Source of the DNA: JBMDXB01 sp048594975
Lineage (GTDB): Bacteria; Acidobacteriota; Vicinamibacteria; Vicinamibacterales; 2-12-FULL-66-21
Direction: 5' to 3'
Length of the DNA stretch: 64,000 nt
Assembly: GCA_048594975.1 (NCBI GenBank)
Contig: JBMDXQ010000026.1
Location: 11,839-75,838 of the forward strand
Shown: piece after piece, positions 18,470 to 26,033 of the stretch
Position numbering within the stretch: the stretch's first letter is position 1
How the letters are laid out: every line of letters starts with the position of its first letter
The notes under the pieces: generated by a model
What the model saw: the letters and a program-made list of their open reading frames with translations, nothing else
Told to the model about the DNA's origin: nothing
The model's database searches: none
Translations under genes and position numbers: made by a program

Positions 18470-19837
18470 TCAGGGCAGAATCGTGAACGTCGTGGCGTGA
18501 GCGTTGATCGTGACCGGCATCGACTCCTCGCGCGACACCTTCAGATACTCCGCTACCGACGAAACCAGCCGCGAGTAGAACACGCGCGCCGTCACGGTCA
18601 CCTGGCCCGCCGGCAGGCGCGGCGGGAGCTTCCAGGTGAACGTTTCGTTGACCGCCTTCAGCGGCGCCAGCCGGTAGTCGGGACCGAAGCTGGCCGTGTT
18701 CCACTGCGCGATCGTCATCCGTCCCTGCGGATCCAGATAGGGCAGCCGGAAGATGCGATCGCCGGCGGGCACCTCGCCGTCGCGCCGCAGTCCGGCAAAA
18801 CCGGGCAGCTGCCGGATGTCGCCGATGTCCTGATAGGCGAGCGCATCGGACGCGATCGTGAGGTCCTCGCCGTCGAAGCCCTTGCGATCCACCGGCAGGT
18901 GATACACGATGCCCTTCGCGTCCGTGGCCTCGACGTGGAGCCAGAGCACACGTTCCTCGGCCGAGCCGGTCGGCACCTTGTGCCCCGCCTTGGCGTTGAC
19001 CAGCACCGTCGTCAGGCGGACCGTCTCGCCGGGTTCCGCCTCGCGGACGTCCGAGTGGATTCGCACTTCGACGACGCCGGCGAGCTTGCCGGGATCGTGC
19101 GCGCCGTGAAAGAGGTGCTGGCGCACGTCGGGCAGCGCCGCGCCCATCTTCGCGCTGCGCCCGGCGGCCGGCGGCATGTGGCACTCCTGGCAGACGATGC
19201 CGGCCCTGGCGTGCGGCCCTTCCTTCCACTCGAGGTGCGTGGCCTTGACCCAGGTGCCGTACGGGCTCTTCTCGTTGTGGCAGGTGCCGCAGAACTCCGC
19301 GGTGCGCAGGAAATCGTTCTTCCTGGTGATGTGATGCGGGCTCTCGAGCCCGTCGCGCGTCCCGAACTTGATCTTGCCCGGGCGTGCGATCCAGTTGAAG
19401 TTGTACGGCGTGTCGCCCTCGAATCCCTCGATCGTGTGGCAGAGGTCGCACGACACCGCCTCGTTCGCGCGCGTGCGTGCCGACGGCGGTTTCGGCGGGA
19501 TGTCGCCGGCGAGGAACGCCAGCGGCGCATGGCAGCCGTTGCAGCCCGCCTTGATGCCGGCCACCTTCGCATCGCGCGCCGCGTGCGGCACCGCCAGCTC
19601 GAAGTACTCGATTTCGTCCCACTGGTGCACGTAGGCCTGCGACATCATCGCCTGCTCGTGCTGCCGGGCGATGTCCGTGTGGCACGTCGCGCACGCCGCG
19701 GGTCGTTCGAAGTCGGCGTACTTGCGCGTGCCCAGCGCGGCGTCGCCGGCCTTCCCGGCCTGCGAGAGCACGAGCGAACCGGTGCCTGCGACGAGCAGGA
19801 CGGCGAGTGCCGAGATTGGGAAGCGTCGCGCGGACAT
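18470..19837 (-). CDS. pentaheme c-type cytochrome
   Basis: About 455 residues with a signal peptide (MSARRFPISALAVLLVAG). Five CXXCH sites are confined to the first half: C49-H53 (CATCH), C99-H103 (CNGCH), C130-H134 (CDLCH), C183-H187 (CGTCH) and C216-H220 (CQECH), with additional His available as distal ligands. The layout resembles cytochrome c554/NrfA-like multiheme proteins. The second half (about 235-455) is a heme-free beta-rich domain. The ATG at 19837 is preceded by GGAGG. It is probably periplasmic or surface exposed, passing electrons to the heme-porin encoded nine bases downstream. No quinol oxidase partner is seen in the window. Confidence 0.88.
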   Translation of the reverse strand: MSARRFPISALAVLLVAGTGSLVLSQAGKAGDAALGTRKYADFERPAACATCHTDIARQHEQAMMSQAYVHQWDEIEYFELAVPHAARDAKVAGIKAGCNGCHAPLAFLAGDIPPKPPSARTRANEAVSCDLCHTIEGFEGDTPYNFNWIARPGKIKFGTRDGLESPHHITRKNDFLRTAEFCGTCHNEKSPYGTWVKATHLEWKEGPHARAGIVCQECHMPPAAGRSAKMGAALPDVRQHLFHGAHDPGKLAGVVEVRIHSDVREAEPGETVRLTTVLVNAKAGHKVPTGSAEERVLWLHVEATDAKGIVYHLPVDRKGFDGEDLTIASDALAYQDIGDIRQLPGFAGLRRDGEVPAGDRIFRLPYLDPQGRMTIAQWNTASFGPDYRLAPLKAVNETFTWKLPPRLPAGQVTVTARVFYSRLVSSVAEYLKVSREESMPVTINAHATTFTILP

Positions 19838-19989
19838 GGTGCCTCCGGGCGGGATTCGAGAATCACGACGCAATCGCCGTGCCCCGGAACACGGCCGTGG
19901 AGCTTCGCGATGGCGCGGATTTCGCCCGATCCGAGGCCGGCCGATTACGGGACTCCGCCGTAGATGCCGAATTGCCGCCACCGCTCGCC

Positions 19990-20063
19990 CGCGAACGACT
20001 CGTCGCGAACCACTCGTCGCGAACGATCCGTGCCGAACGACTCGCCGCGAACGACCCGTCGCG
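19990..20063. repeat. five tandem 14-bp units
   Basis: Five consecutive 14-bp units based on cgcgaacgactcgt (19990-20003, 20004-20017, 20018-20031, 20032-20045, 20046-20059), each differing by one to three bases, end 16 bp before the lipoprotein ATG. They lie between divergent genes, so they sit in the leader or promoter region of the lipoprotein. No spacers, hence not CRISPR. Confidence 0.85.
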
Positions 20064-20079
20064 TGTTACCGTTGAAGCG

Positions 20080-20670
20080 ATGCGGACGTTGGCCTGGAGC
20101 CCCGCCCGGCGCTGCTTCCGCGCGTGGCTCGCAGCCGTTTGTTGCCTCGTGCTGGCCGCGTTGGCCGGGTGCGGGCAACAGCCGGCCAGCCGTGACGCGG
20201 CGCCGCCGGCTGCCGCTCCGGCCAGCGGCGGCAACGCGCCACCGGCAGATCCCAAGCCGGCACGTCCGCAGCCGGCCGCCTACAAGACCATCGAGAACGC
20301 ATTGAGCAGGGCAGGGCTGCAGGTGTGTAGCTTTACCGGCTACGGCGAGAACCAGGATTACGCCTATCTCGAGGCGCGGCACTACTACGTGTCCCGGGGT
20401 GCGTGCCTGCCCGACCGGCCGCCCGTCGAGGGCAACGCCCGTTTCGGAACCGTGCGCGTCGAGATCTACCTGAATGCCGGCACGCTCGCGCGCGGCATCG
20501 CCACGCACGAGGAGGAGACGCGCTACGACCGGCCGGTGTCGGGCGCCGCGTGGACGCTCGACGAGACGATCGTCGAGGTGCCGCACTACGTGCATCCCGC
20601 CATGGCCCGCGGCGTCGATCGCGCGATGCGCGCCCTGCCCGCGAAGCGACGCTACTTCCGGTTCCGCTGA
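20080..20670 (+). CDS. hypothetical lipoprotein
   Basis: 196 residues with a clear lipoprotein signal: basic start, hydrophobic stretch LVLAALAG and lipobox Cys at 31 (LAGC). A Pro/Ala-rich linker (about 35-65) follows, then a globular part of mixed alpha/beta character (about 70-196) containing GYGENQDYAYLEARHYYVSRGACLP; its Cys may pair with the earlier one in QVCSFTGY. No family is recognised. Translation from 20080 is supported by the signal sequence; the frame is open upstream through the 14-bp repeats. It is expected to be anchored to the inner or outer membrane facing the periplasm. Confidence 0.7.
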   Translation: MRTLAWSPARRCFRAWLAAVCCLVLAALAGCGQQPASRDAAPPAAAPASGGNAPPADPKPARPQPAAYKTIENALSRAGLQVCSFTGYGENQDYAYLEARHYYVSRGACLPDRPPVEGNARFGTVRVEIYLNAGTLARGIATHEEETRYDRPVSGAAWTLDETIVEVPHYVHPAMARGVDRAMRALPAKRRYFRFR

Positions 20671-20932
20671 AGCGCGCCGGTCCGCGCTGCCGTCATCGCC
20701 ACCCTTCACCTTCCACGCTCGATGTCCGCCGGGGCACCTCGCAGGAGCGAAGAAGCGACTGAGGAACGATGAGGCGACGCGTTCGCGAGTCGCTGCAGGA
20801 ACGGAGAACCGTCGCAGGAACGAAGAACGACGTCTCTTCGCGCGGCCGCGGCCGGCCGCGCATCCGTACACGCTCGCGCGATGCACGGTGCAGTGCAGGT
20901 GGTTCAGCTCTGGTGCAGCTGCCGCGTGCCGC
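20671..20932. other. 262-bp gene-free stretch with purine-rich repeats
   Basis: Between the lipoprotein and rhamnosidase stops. From about 20740 to 20850 it holds irregular repeats built on aggaacg/gaagcgac (aggaacgat, aggaacgga, aggaacgaa) and a partial dyad around gcgacgcgttcgcgagtcgc. It may form a structured 3' end for the two convergent genes. No gene is supported. Confidence 0.4.
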
Positions 20933-23908
20933 TCACGGCCGCACGCGGAATCGGTAACGACCCGATCCGACTTCGTAGACCACGTACCCGCGTTCGACGG
21001 CGACCAGCCTGACGCCCGCCGCCCGCTCCGCCCGGACTTCCTTGTCCTCGTCGCCCTCGAACACCACCTCGGGCCGCGCTGCCGGCACGTGTACGCGGCC
21101 GCGTGCGTTGGCCGGCACGGCGACCTCGATCACGATACCGGACGCGTCCCGCTGCCAGCGGCTGGCGATGGTCCCGCGCACGCTGTCGTGCGACGCGGCG
21201 ACGCGGTGGATGCCTTTCGCGGGGATGGCCGGCTTGAACGCGATCGTGCGGTAACCGGCGTCCAGCGCGCGGATGCCGGCCAGGTCTTCGTAGAACCACT
21301 GCACGATGGTGCCGAACATGTGGTGGTTGCGCGAGCGTGTGTCGGCGGTCCAGTGTTCGCCGAGCGACGTGAAGCCGGCCACGTCGGTCCAGTACCCCCA
21401 GGATGGCTCGTCGGTCTGCGTCGCCACCGCGCACGCCAGGTCGTGGCGCCCCGCCGCCGTGAGCACGGGCAGCACGTAGCGCGCGCCGAGCACGCCCACG
21501 AACGCGTTGCCGCCGCGCGACACCGCGATGTCCTCGGCGAGCCGCGCCGCGAGCTCCTGCCGGCGCGCGTCCGGTACGAGGTCGAACGCGAGCGGGAGGA
21601 TCTGGGCCGTCTGCACGAACGGGTCCTCGGGCCGTTCCCGGTAGATGCCGTCGGGACCGAGGAAGCGCACATTGAAGTCCGCGCGGACCGCCGCGAAGAG
21701 CTTCTCGTAGCGCGCGGCATCGGCTGGCCTGCGCAGCTCGCGGGCGACGTCAGCCGCGATCCGCGTCATCTGCGCGTAGTAGGCGGTCGACGCGAGCGCG
21801 TTCACGGTGGGCACGCCTTTCGGCGGCACCCAGTCCCCGAGGCCGGCCGTGAGCGTCTGCGCGTGCAGGTCGCCGTCCTTGCCGGTCCATTGCGGGATCC
21901 AGGAGTCGAGGTAGCGCCGCATCGCCGGATAGGTCGCCTCGAGGGCGCGGCGATCGCCGTGACGCCGGTAGCTCTCCCACGGAACCACGAACCAGAACGC
22001 GTCCCACGCCGGTGTCGCGCCGCAGCACTCCACCGGCTTGAACGCTGGCTTGCCCACGTAGCCGTAGTTCTCGTTGCTCGGCGCGAGCAGCGGGACCTCG
22101 CCGGCCACGGTCTGCGCGTCGCGCATGTCCTGGAACATCTTCCGGTAGAGCCGCTCGGTATCGAAGAGCAGCGACGCCGTTCCCGACGTGAGCTGCGCGT
22201 CGCCGGTCCACGCGTTCTTCTCGTACACGGGCGTGTCCGTCACGATCCCGTGCAGGTTGTTCTGAACCGCCCAGACGGTGTTCTGGTGAATCCGGTTGAG
22301 CGTGGGCTGATCCGATTCGAAGGTGGACGTACGGGGCAGCGCGGAGCGGATCTGCCGGATGCGCTCGACCGTCACGGTGGCGCCGGGCGGAAGGGGCTGG
22401 CCGTCCGGACCACTCACCTGCAGATACCGAAACCCCTTGTAGGTGAACCGCGGCTCCCACACTTCCTCCCCCCCGCCGCGCGCGATGTAGTAATCGGTCT
22501 GCAGCTGCCCGAACACGAGGTCGTTGCCGGCCGTGCTGGCACGGCCGGCAGCGCCGCGCTTCTCCGAGTAGAAGAGTTCGATCGCGGTGCCCGCCGGCGC
22601 AGCGACACGGATCACCGCCCAGCCGGTGAGGTTCTGGCCGACGTCGTAGACAAAGACGCGGGAGGACGGTTCGGACGGCGCACCCGCCGGGCGCTCCGAC
22701 ACGACCGCGATGGGCTCGTGCGTCTGCGCCCGCAGCGTGCCTGCGGGCGCGGCGACGACTCGAGCCTGGTCCCAGCGCGAATCATCGAAGCCAGGCCGTT
22801 CCCACCCGGCGCTCTCCCGTCTTGCGTCGTAGGTTTCGCCGAGATAGTAGCTGTCATACCGCCGCGGCCCGGCGACGCTGACCCGCCACGACGGGTCGGA
22901 CGCGACGACCGTCTCCGATCCGTCCTCGTGCGTGACGTGGAGTTGCAGGACCAGCCTCGGTGTGGCACGCCACTCGGCCTGGTCCCATCCCCAGTCCCAC
23001 GTCCGGGCCGCGCTGTCGTACTGACCTGACCCGAGCTCCGCGGCGAGGACGTTCTCCCCCGCGCGAAGCAGGCGTGTCACGTCGTAGGTGACATAGAGAA
23101 CGGTCTTGCTGTAGTCCGTGAACGCCGGTTCGAGCAGGGTGTCCGACACCATCGCGCCGTTGATTGCCAGGTGCGCGTAGCCGAGCCCCGAGGCGTACAC
23201 CCTCGCGTTCGCGATTCGCTTGCCGATGGTGAACGCCCGGCGCAGCAGCGGGGCGGGACGCAGTTCGCGGCACTCGCCCTGGTCGTTGGCGACCCGCTTC
23301 GCGGCGAAACCCGTCGTCAGCCACCGGACCGGCCGGCAGAACTCGCCCGCCGCGCGGATCGCCGCGTCGTCTGCCTCGCCCTCCGCCCGTGACAGGATTC
23401 CCAGACGTTCTGGTCCGGCAATCCAGTGCGCTTTCCACTCCGACGGGTCGAGCAGCGCGGTCTCGAACCACGCGGGCGAGGATGCGGCGCTCATCCGGCC
23501 CGGCGCGGCCGAGACACGCACGAGCCAGAAGTACCGGATGCGCGATCGCAGCGGCGGCCCGGCGTAGATGGCAAAGGGCTCAGCGCTCCTGACCGTTCCC
23601 GAATCCCAAAGATCCGCCCTTCCCGCCGTCAGCAGCTCCGGGCGCGTCGCGACGAACACGCGATAGCTGGTCTGGACAACCGCGCGCCGGGAAGATGCCG
23701 TTTGCCACGTGAATCTCGGCGACGGGTCGTCAATCCCGAGCGGCTCGCCGGCGCCGTTGACCTCGGGCTGCCGGACCTCGAACGACGCTGCTGACGCGGT
23801 GGCAGGTTCCGCCGGCTGGAGCGCGACTGCGACCAGGGCCGCGGCCCGTGCCGCCGCGACCGCGACGACGACGGCGGCGGCGAGCAGTCCTCCGCTGATT
23901 CCGTGCAT
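20933..23908 (-). CDS. alpha-L-rhamnosidase, glycoside hydrolase family 78
   Basis: 991-residue exported hydrolase that should release terminal alpha-L-rhamnose from plant or bacterial glycans or glycosides. It has a signal or anchor segment (about 8-34), an N-terminal Ig-like region (PRFTWQTASSRRAVVQTSYRV), a beta-sandwich domain (about 230-400, with YASGLGYAHLAINGAMVSD), and a central alpha/alpha-barrel with TDTPVYEKNAWTGDAQL, the counterpart of the family's D-C-P-Q-R-E-x-x-G-W-T-G-D-A-Q signature. The C-terminal beta domain follows. The ATG at 23908 is preceded by GGAGG. It is a lone gene with no regulator or transporter beside it. Confidence 0.92.
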   Translation of the reverse strand: MHGISGGLLAAAVVVAVAAARAAALVAVALQPAEPATASAASFEVRQPEVNGAGEPLGIDDPSPRFTWQTASSRRAVVQTSYRVFVATRPELLTAGRADLWDSGTVRSAEPFAIYAGPPLRSRIRYFWLVRVSAAPGRMSAASSPAWFETALLDPSEWKAHWIAGPERLGILSRAEGEADDAAIRAAGEFCRPVRWLTTGFAAKRVANDQGECRELRPAPLLRRAFTIGKRIANARVYASGLGYAHLAINGAMVSDTLLEPAFTDYSKTVLYVTYDVTRLLRAGENVLAAELGSGQYDSAARTWDWGWDQAEWRATPRLVLQLHVTHEDGSETVVASDPSWRVSVAGPRRYDSYYLGETYDARRESAGWERPGFDDSRWDQARVVAAPAGTLRAQTHEPIAVVSERPAGAPSEPSSRVFVYDVGQNLTGWAVIRVAAPAGTAIELFYSEKRGAAGRASTAGNDLVFGQLQTDYYIARGGGEEVWEPRFTYKGFRYLQVSGPDGQPLPPGATVTVERIRQIRSALPRTSTFESDQPTLNRIHQNTVWAVQNNLHGIVTDTPVYEKNAWTGDAQLTSGTASLLFDTERLYRKMFQDMRDAQTVAGEVPLLAPSNENYGYVGKPAFKPVECCGATPAWDAFWFVVPWESYRRHGDRRALEATYPAMRRYLDSWIPQWTGKDGDLHAQTLTAGLGDWVPPKGVPTVNALASTAYYAQMTRIAADVARELRRPADAARYEKLFAAVRADFNVRFLGPDGIYRERPEDPFVQTAQILPLAFDLVPDARRQELAARLAEDIAVSRGGNAFVGVLGARYVLPVLTAAGRHDLACAVATQTDEPSWGYWTDVAGFTSLGEHWTADTRSRNHHMFGTIVQWFYEDLAGIRALDAGYRTIAFKPAIPAKGIHRVAASHDSVRGTIASRWQRDASGIVIEVAVPANARGRVHVPAARPEVVFEGDEDKEVRAERAAGVRLVAVERGYVVYEVGSGRYRFRVRP

Positions 23909-24096
23909 GCCTTGTCCTCCGGGTCAGGCAGATCGGTCGGTCTGACCTGCCATCGCCGGTGCTCGGCGCCGGGCGCGGCGCGTTGCCATTGTGCGCCGAT
24001 CACCCAACGTCAGGGGCCGGCCGGGCGCGATTGCCCGGCACACACGGTATCGCGATTGAGGTCCGATTTGCTGCGGTAGGTCGGAGGAGCTCGCGT
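23909..24096. other. gene-free stretch upstream of the rhamnosidase
   Basis: About 190 bp upstream of the rhamnosidase start. I see no convincing gene; it presumably carries that gene's promoter, but I could not pick out -35/-10 boxes with confidence. Confidence 0.4.
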
Positions 24097-24342
24097 CTAT
24101 GCCCAGGGATGATTCGGATAGCTCGGGACGGGGGGCGGTTCGCTCACGAGCGGCTGGCGGCTGCGCGGATCGAGGCTCTCCCGCGCGGTTTCGGATGGAG
24201 TGCCGATGCGCAGCAGCAGCCCGAGACAGAAGATCGCGACCCACAGCATCAGCGTGATGAGCGCCCATCGGCGAATCCACAGCGGATGCGATTGGATCAC
24301 GCCCCCGTTTTGAGCAACGGCGGTGCCGCGGCTCCGCCGCAC
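24097..24342 (-). CDS. small hypothetical single-pass membrane protein
   Basis: 81 codons from a GTG at 24342, or 67 from a GTG at 24300. The product has one strong membrane helix (RRWALITLMLWVAIFCLGLLL) flanked by Arg on the N side, then a Pro/Ser-rich tail ending SEPPPVPSYPNHPWA. No family is recognised. The helix and the charge asymmetry argue for a real inner-membrane protein, but neither start has a good Shine-Dalgarno and the region is otherwise non-coding. Confidence 0.4.
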   Translation of the reverse strand: MRRSRGTAVAQNGGVIQSHPLWIRRWALITLMLWVAIFCLGLLLRIGTPSETARESLDPRSRQPLVSEPPPVPSYPNHPWA

Positions 24343-24408
24343 TCGCGTGGGTCGGAAGACATCGCTGAATTCGGGGCGTTTCCAGCGGCGTGTCAGGCAC
24401 GTCAGGAA

Positions 24409-24434
24409 AAAAGTCTCTCAAGTCGAAGACTTTT
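24409..24434. other. perfect 8-bp hairpin AAAAGTCT / AGACTTTT
   Basis: AAAAGTCT (24409-24416) and AGACTTTT (24427-24434) are exact complements around a 10-base loop. The position between the small membrane gene and the sigma-54 regulator could serve as a weak terminator or a binding site. No long T-run follows. Confidence 0.5.
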
Positions 24435-24501
24435 GATGCCCAATTGAACGCCACGGGGAACAGGATGTTGCTCCAGGAGGGCGCAAAAGAGTGCGGGACT
24501 G

Positions 24502-24515
24502 TTGGGATTTCCCAA
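24502..24515. promoter_or_regulatory. palindrome TTGGGA-TT-TCCCAA upstream of the sigma-54 regulator
   Basis: A perfect 6-2-6 palindrome about 45 bp upstream of the -24 element at 24561. It could be a regulator binding site. It is not similar in sequence to the palindrome at 25882. Confidence 0.35.
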
Positions 24516-24559
24516 GAACTTCCCCGGATGTCTCGAAACGGAGCATATGGTTGAGCCTG

Positions 24560-24575
24560 CGGCATCGCTATTGCT
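24560..24575 (+). promoter_or_regulatory. candidate sigma-54 (-24/-12) promoter
   Basis: CGGCATCGCTATTGCT: GG at 24561-24562 and GC at 24573-24574 are ten bases apart, with TTGCT at the -12 side, as in the TGGCACG-N4-TTGCW consensus. Initiation would be near 24586, 23 bp before the ATG of the sigma-54 activator, which would then promote its own expression. Confidence 0.5.
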
Positions 24576-24608
24576 CAGTTTTGCCCGCGGAGGACCGGGT
24601 GAGGGACC

Positions 24609-25703
24609 ATGCCCGAAGAGAACGTCATCGCTGCGAGCACGAAGATGAAGCACGTCCAGGCCCTGGCGCGCCGTGCGGCGCGCAGCGAGGTCAAGACGCT
24701 CATCACGGGGGAAAGCGGAGTCGGCAAGGACGTCGTTGCGCGGCAGATTCATGAGTGGTCACCGCGCGCGGGACGGCCGTACGTCCCGGTCAACTGCGCC
24801 GCGCTGACCGAAACGCTGCTCGAGTCGGAGCTCTTCGGCTACGTCAAGGGGAGCTTCACCGGCGCGTACCGCGATACTCCCGGCAGGATCCAGCAGGCCG
24901 ACGGCGGCACGCTGTTCCTCGACGAGGTCGGGGAGATGAGCCCGCGCATGCAGGCGGCCCTGCTGCGGTTCCTGGAGAACGGGGAAGTGCAGCGCGTCGG
25001 CGAGCACCGGTCGACGGCGCGGGTCGACGTGCGCGTCATTGCGGCGACGAACCGCAACCTGGCTGATCGCGTCGCCTCTGGGAACTTCCGCGAAGACCTG
25101 CTCTACCGCATCCGCGTCATCCAGATCCAGGTGCCGCCGCTGCGCGAGCGCCCCGAGGACATCCGCGCGCTCGTCCACCACTTCGCGCGCAAGACGTCTC
25201 GCCAGGTGGCGTTCTCCGACGACTCGATGGACGTCCTGCTGAAATACCGCTGGCCGGGCAACGTTCGGGAGCTGCAGAACATTGTCGAGCAGACCATCTG
25301 GCTCTCCGACGGGCCGCTGATCGAAGCGTGCGATCTGCCGGACGCGATCCGCAGCGCCGCGGCGCCCGGCATCTACCCGCGCCATGAGCGCCGGCGCCAG
25401 GTGGCCGATCAGCTGTTCGAAGCACTCTCGCAGCGGCAGTACTCGTTCTGGGAGCACGTCCACCCGATGTTCCTGAACCGCGATCTCACCCGCCACGACC
25501 TGCGCGAGCTGGTGCGGCGCGGGCTGGCGGAGACGCGCGGCAACTACCGCGCGCTGCTTCCGCTGTTCGGCATGCAGCCATCGGACTACCACCGGTTCCA
25601 CAACTTCCTGTCGGCGCACGACTGCAAGGTGGACTTCCGGGCCTTCCGCAACTCGAGCGGGGCTGTCGCCGCGCCGCCAGTCAGCATTCAGCCTGTGCCT
25701 TAG
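24609..25703 (+). CDS. sigma-54-dependent transcriptional activator lacking a sensory domain
   Basis: 364-residue bacterial enhancer-binding protein. The AAA+ domain (about 8-240) has Walker A GESGVGKD (34-41), the sigma-54 contact loop as GSFTGA (81-86; canonical GAFTGA with Ala changed to Ser), Walker B LFLDE (102-106), and the R-finger/sensor region RFREDLLYR-like (NFREDLLYRIRV) and WPGNVRELQN. No receiver, GAF or PAS domain precedes it. The C-terminal about 110 residues do contain a plausible helical DNA-binding part (TRGNYRALLPLFGMQPSDYHRF, Fis-like spacing), though it is not a standard Fis helix-turn-helix. It heads the polysaccharide cassette. Control must come from its amount or from a partner protein. 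Confidence 0.9.
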   Translation: MPEENVIAASTKMKHVQALARRAARSEVKTLITGESGVGKDVVARQIHEWSPRAGRPYVPVNCAALTETLLESELFGYVKGSFTGAYRDTPGRIQQADGGTLFLDEVGEMSPRMQAALLRFLENGEVQRVGEHRSTARVDVRVIAATNRNLADRVASGNFREDLLYRIRVIQIQVPPLRERPEDIRALVHHFARKTSRQVAFSDDSMDVLLKYRWPGNVRELQNIVEQTIWLSDGPLIEACDLPDAIRSAAAPGIYPRHERRRQVADQLFEALSQRQYSFWEHVHPMFLNRDLTRHDLRELVRRGLAETRGNYRALLPLFGMQPSDYHRFHNFLSAHDCKVDFRAFRNSSGAVAAPPVSIQPVP

Positions 25704-25881
25704 AGCGGCAGGGGAGCACCGCAATCGCTCCCCTCGCCGGTCCATCACGTGCGGACCGCCGCTGGTCCGCGCGCCGGAGGTCCGTCTGGCATTCGACAGC
25801 CGTCCCGCGCCCTGCACATTGCCTCCACGACCTGGCAGCACACACTGTTGTTCGCATCGACAGATTGCTGCGGGAAAGTCA

Positions 25882-25912
25882 GCCTCCGGGGAACATTCCT
25901 TGTTCCGGAGGC
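25882..25912. promoter_or_regulatory. inverted repeat, candidate upstream activator site
   Basis: GCCTCCGG (25882-25889) and CCGGAGGC (25905-25912) are exact complements, and the inner AACA (25892-25895) pairs with TGTT (25901-25904). The left arm has two extra G. It is centred about 125 bp upstream of the predicted sigma-54 start, the usual distance for an enhancer. It could alternatively end transcription of the activator gene, but no T-run follows. Confidence 0.5.
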
Positions 25913-25996
25913 ATAACTCTCGGCGCCGACAAATGCGTCATCGCCAAGACCTCAGGGATTTCCGCTTCTTTTCGTCTGGTGCTGCCAGCTCGGCCG

Positions 25997-26012
25997 TGGC
26001 CGCTTCCTTGCT
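25997..26012 (+). promoter_or_regulatory. candidate sigma-54 (-24/-12) promoter
   Basis: TGGCCGCTTCCTTGCT: TGGC at 25997-26000 and TTGCT at 26008-26012, with the invariant GG and GC separated by exactly ten bases. Predicted start is near 26023, about 11 bp before the glycosyltransferase ATG. It is preceded by the palindrome at 25882-25912 and by the sigma-54 activator gene. Confidence 0.6.
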
Positions 26013-26033
26013 GAAAGGACGAGCATCCCACGT

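Larger units (their letters stand above)
25704..26033. other. 330-bp regulatory interval before the glycosyltransferase gene
   Basis: No gene is supported here. It contains the 31-bp inverted repeat at 25882-25912 and the -24/-12 element at 25997-26012, so it looks like an enhancer-plus-promoter region for the downstream polysaccharide genes. The first about 170 bp show nothing recognisable. Confidence 0.5.

Noticed and set aside
17306..19963. 885-codon plus-strand frame opposite the cytochrome genes
   Set aside because: The minus strand has six heme motifs and signal peptides in two adjacent genes; the antisense product is Arg-rich without any recognisable domain.
19990..20063. CRISPR array
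   Set aside because: The 14-bp units are contiguous without spacers, imperfect, and no cas gene is present.
24402..24752. Open frames overlapping the start of the sigma-54 regulator on either strand
   Set aside because: They have no hydrophobic or domain pattern and conflict with the regulator and its promoter region.
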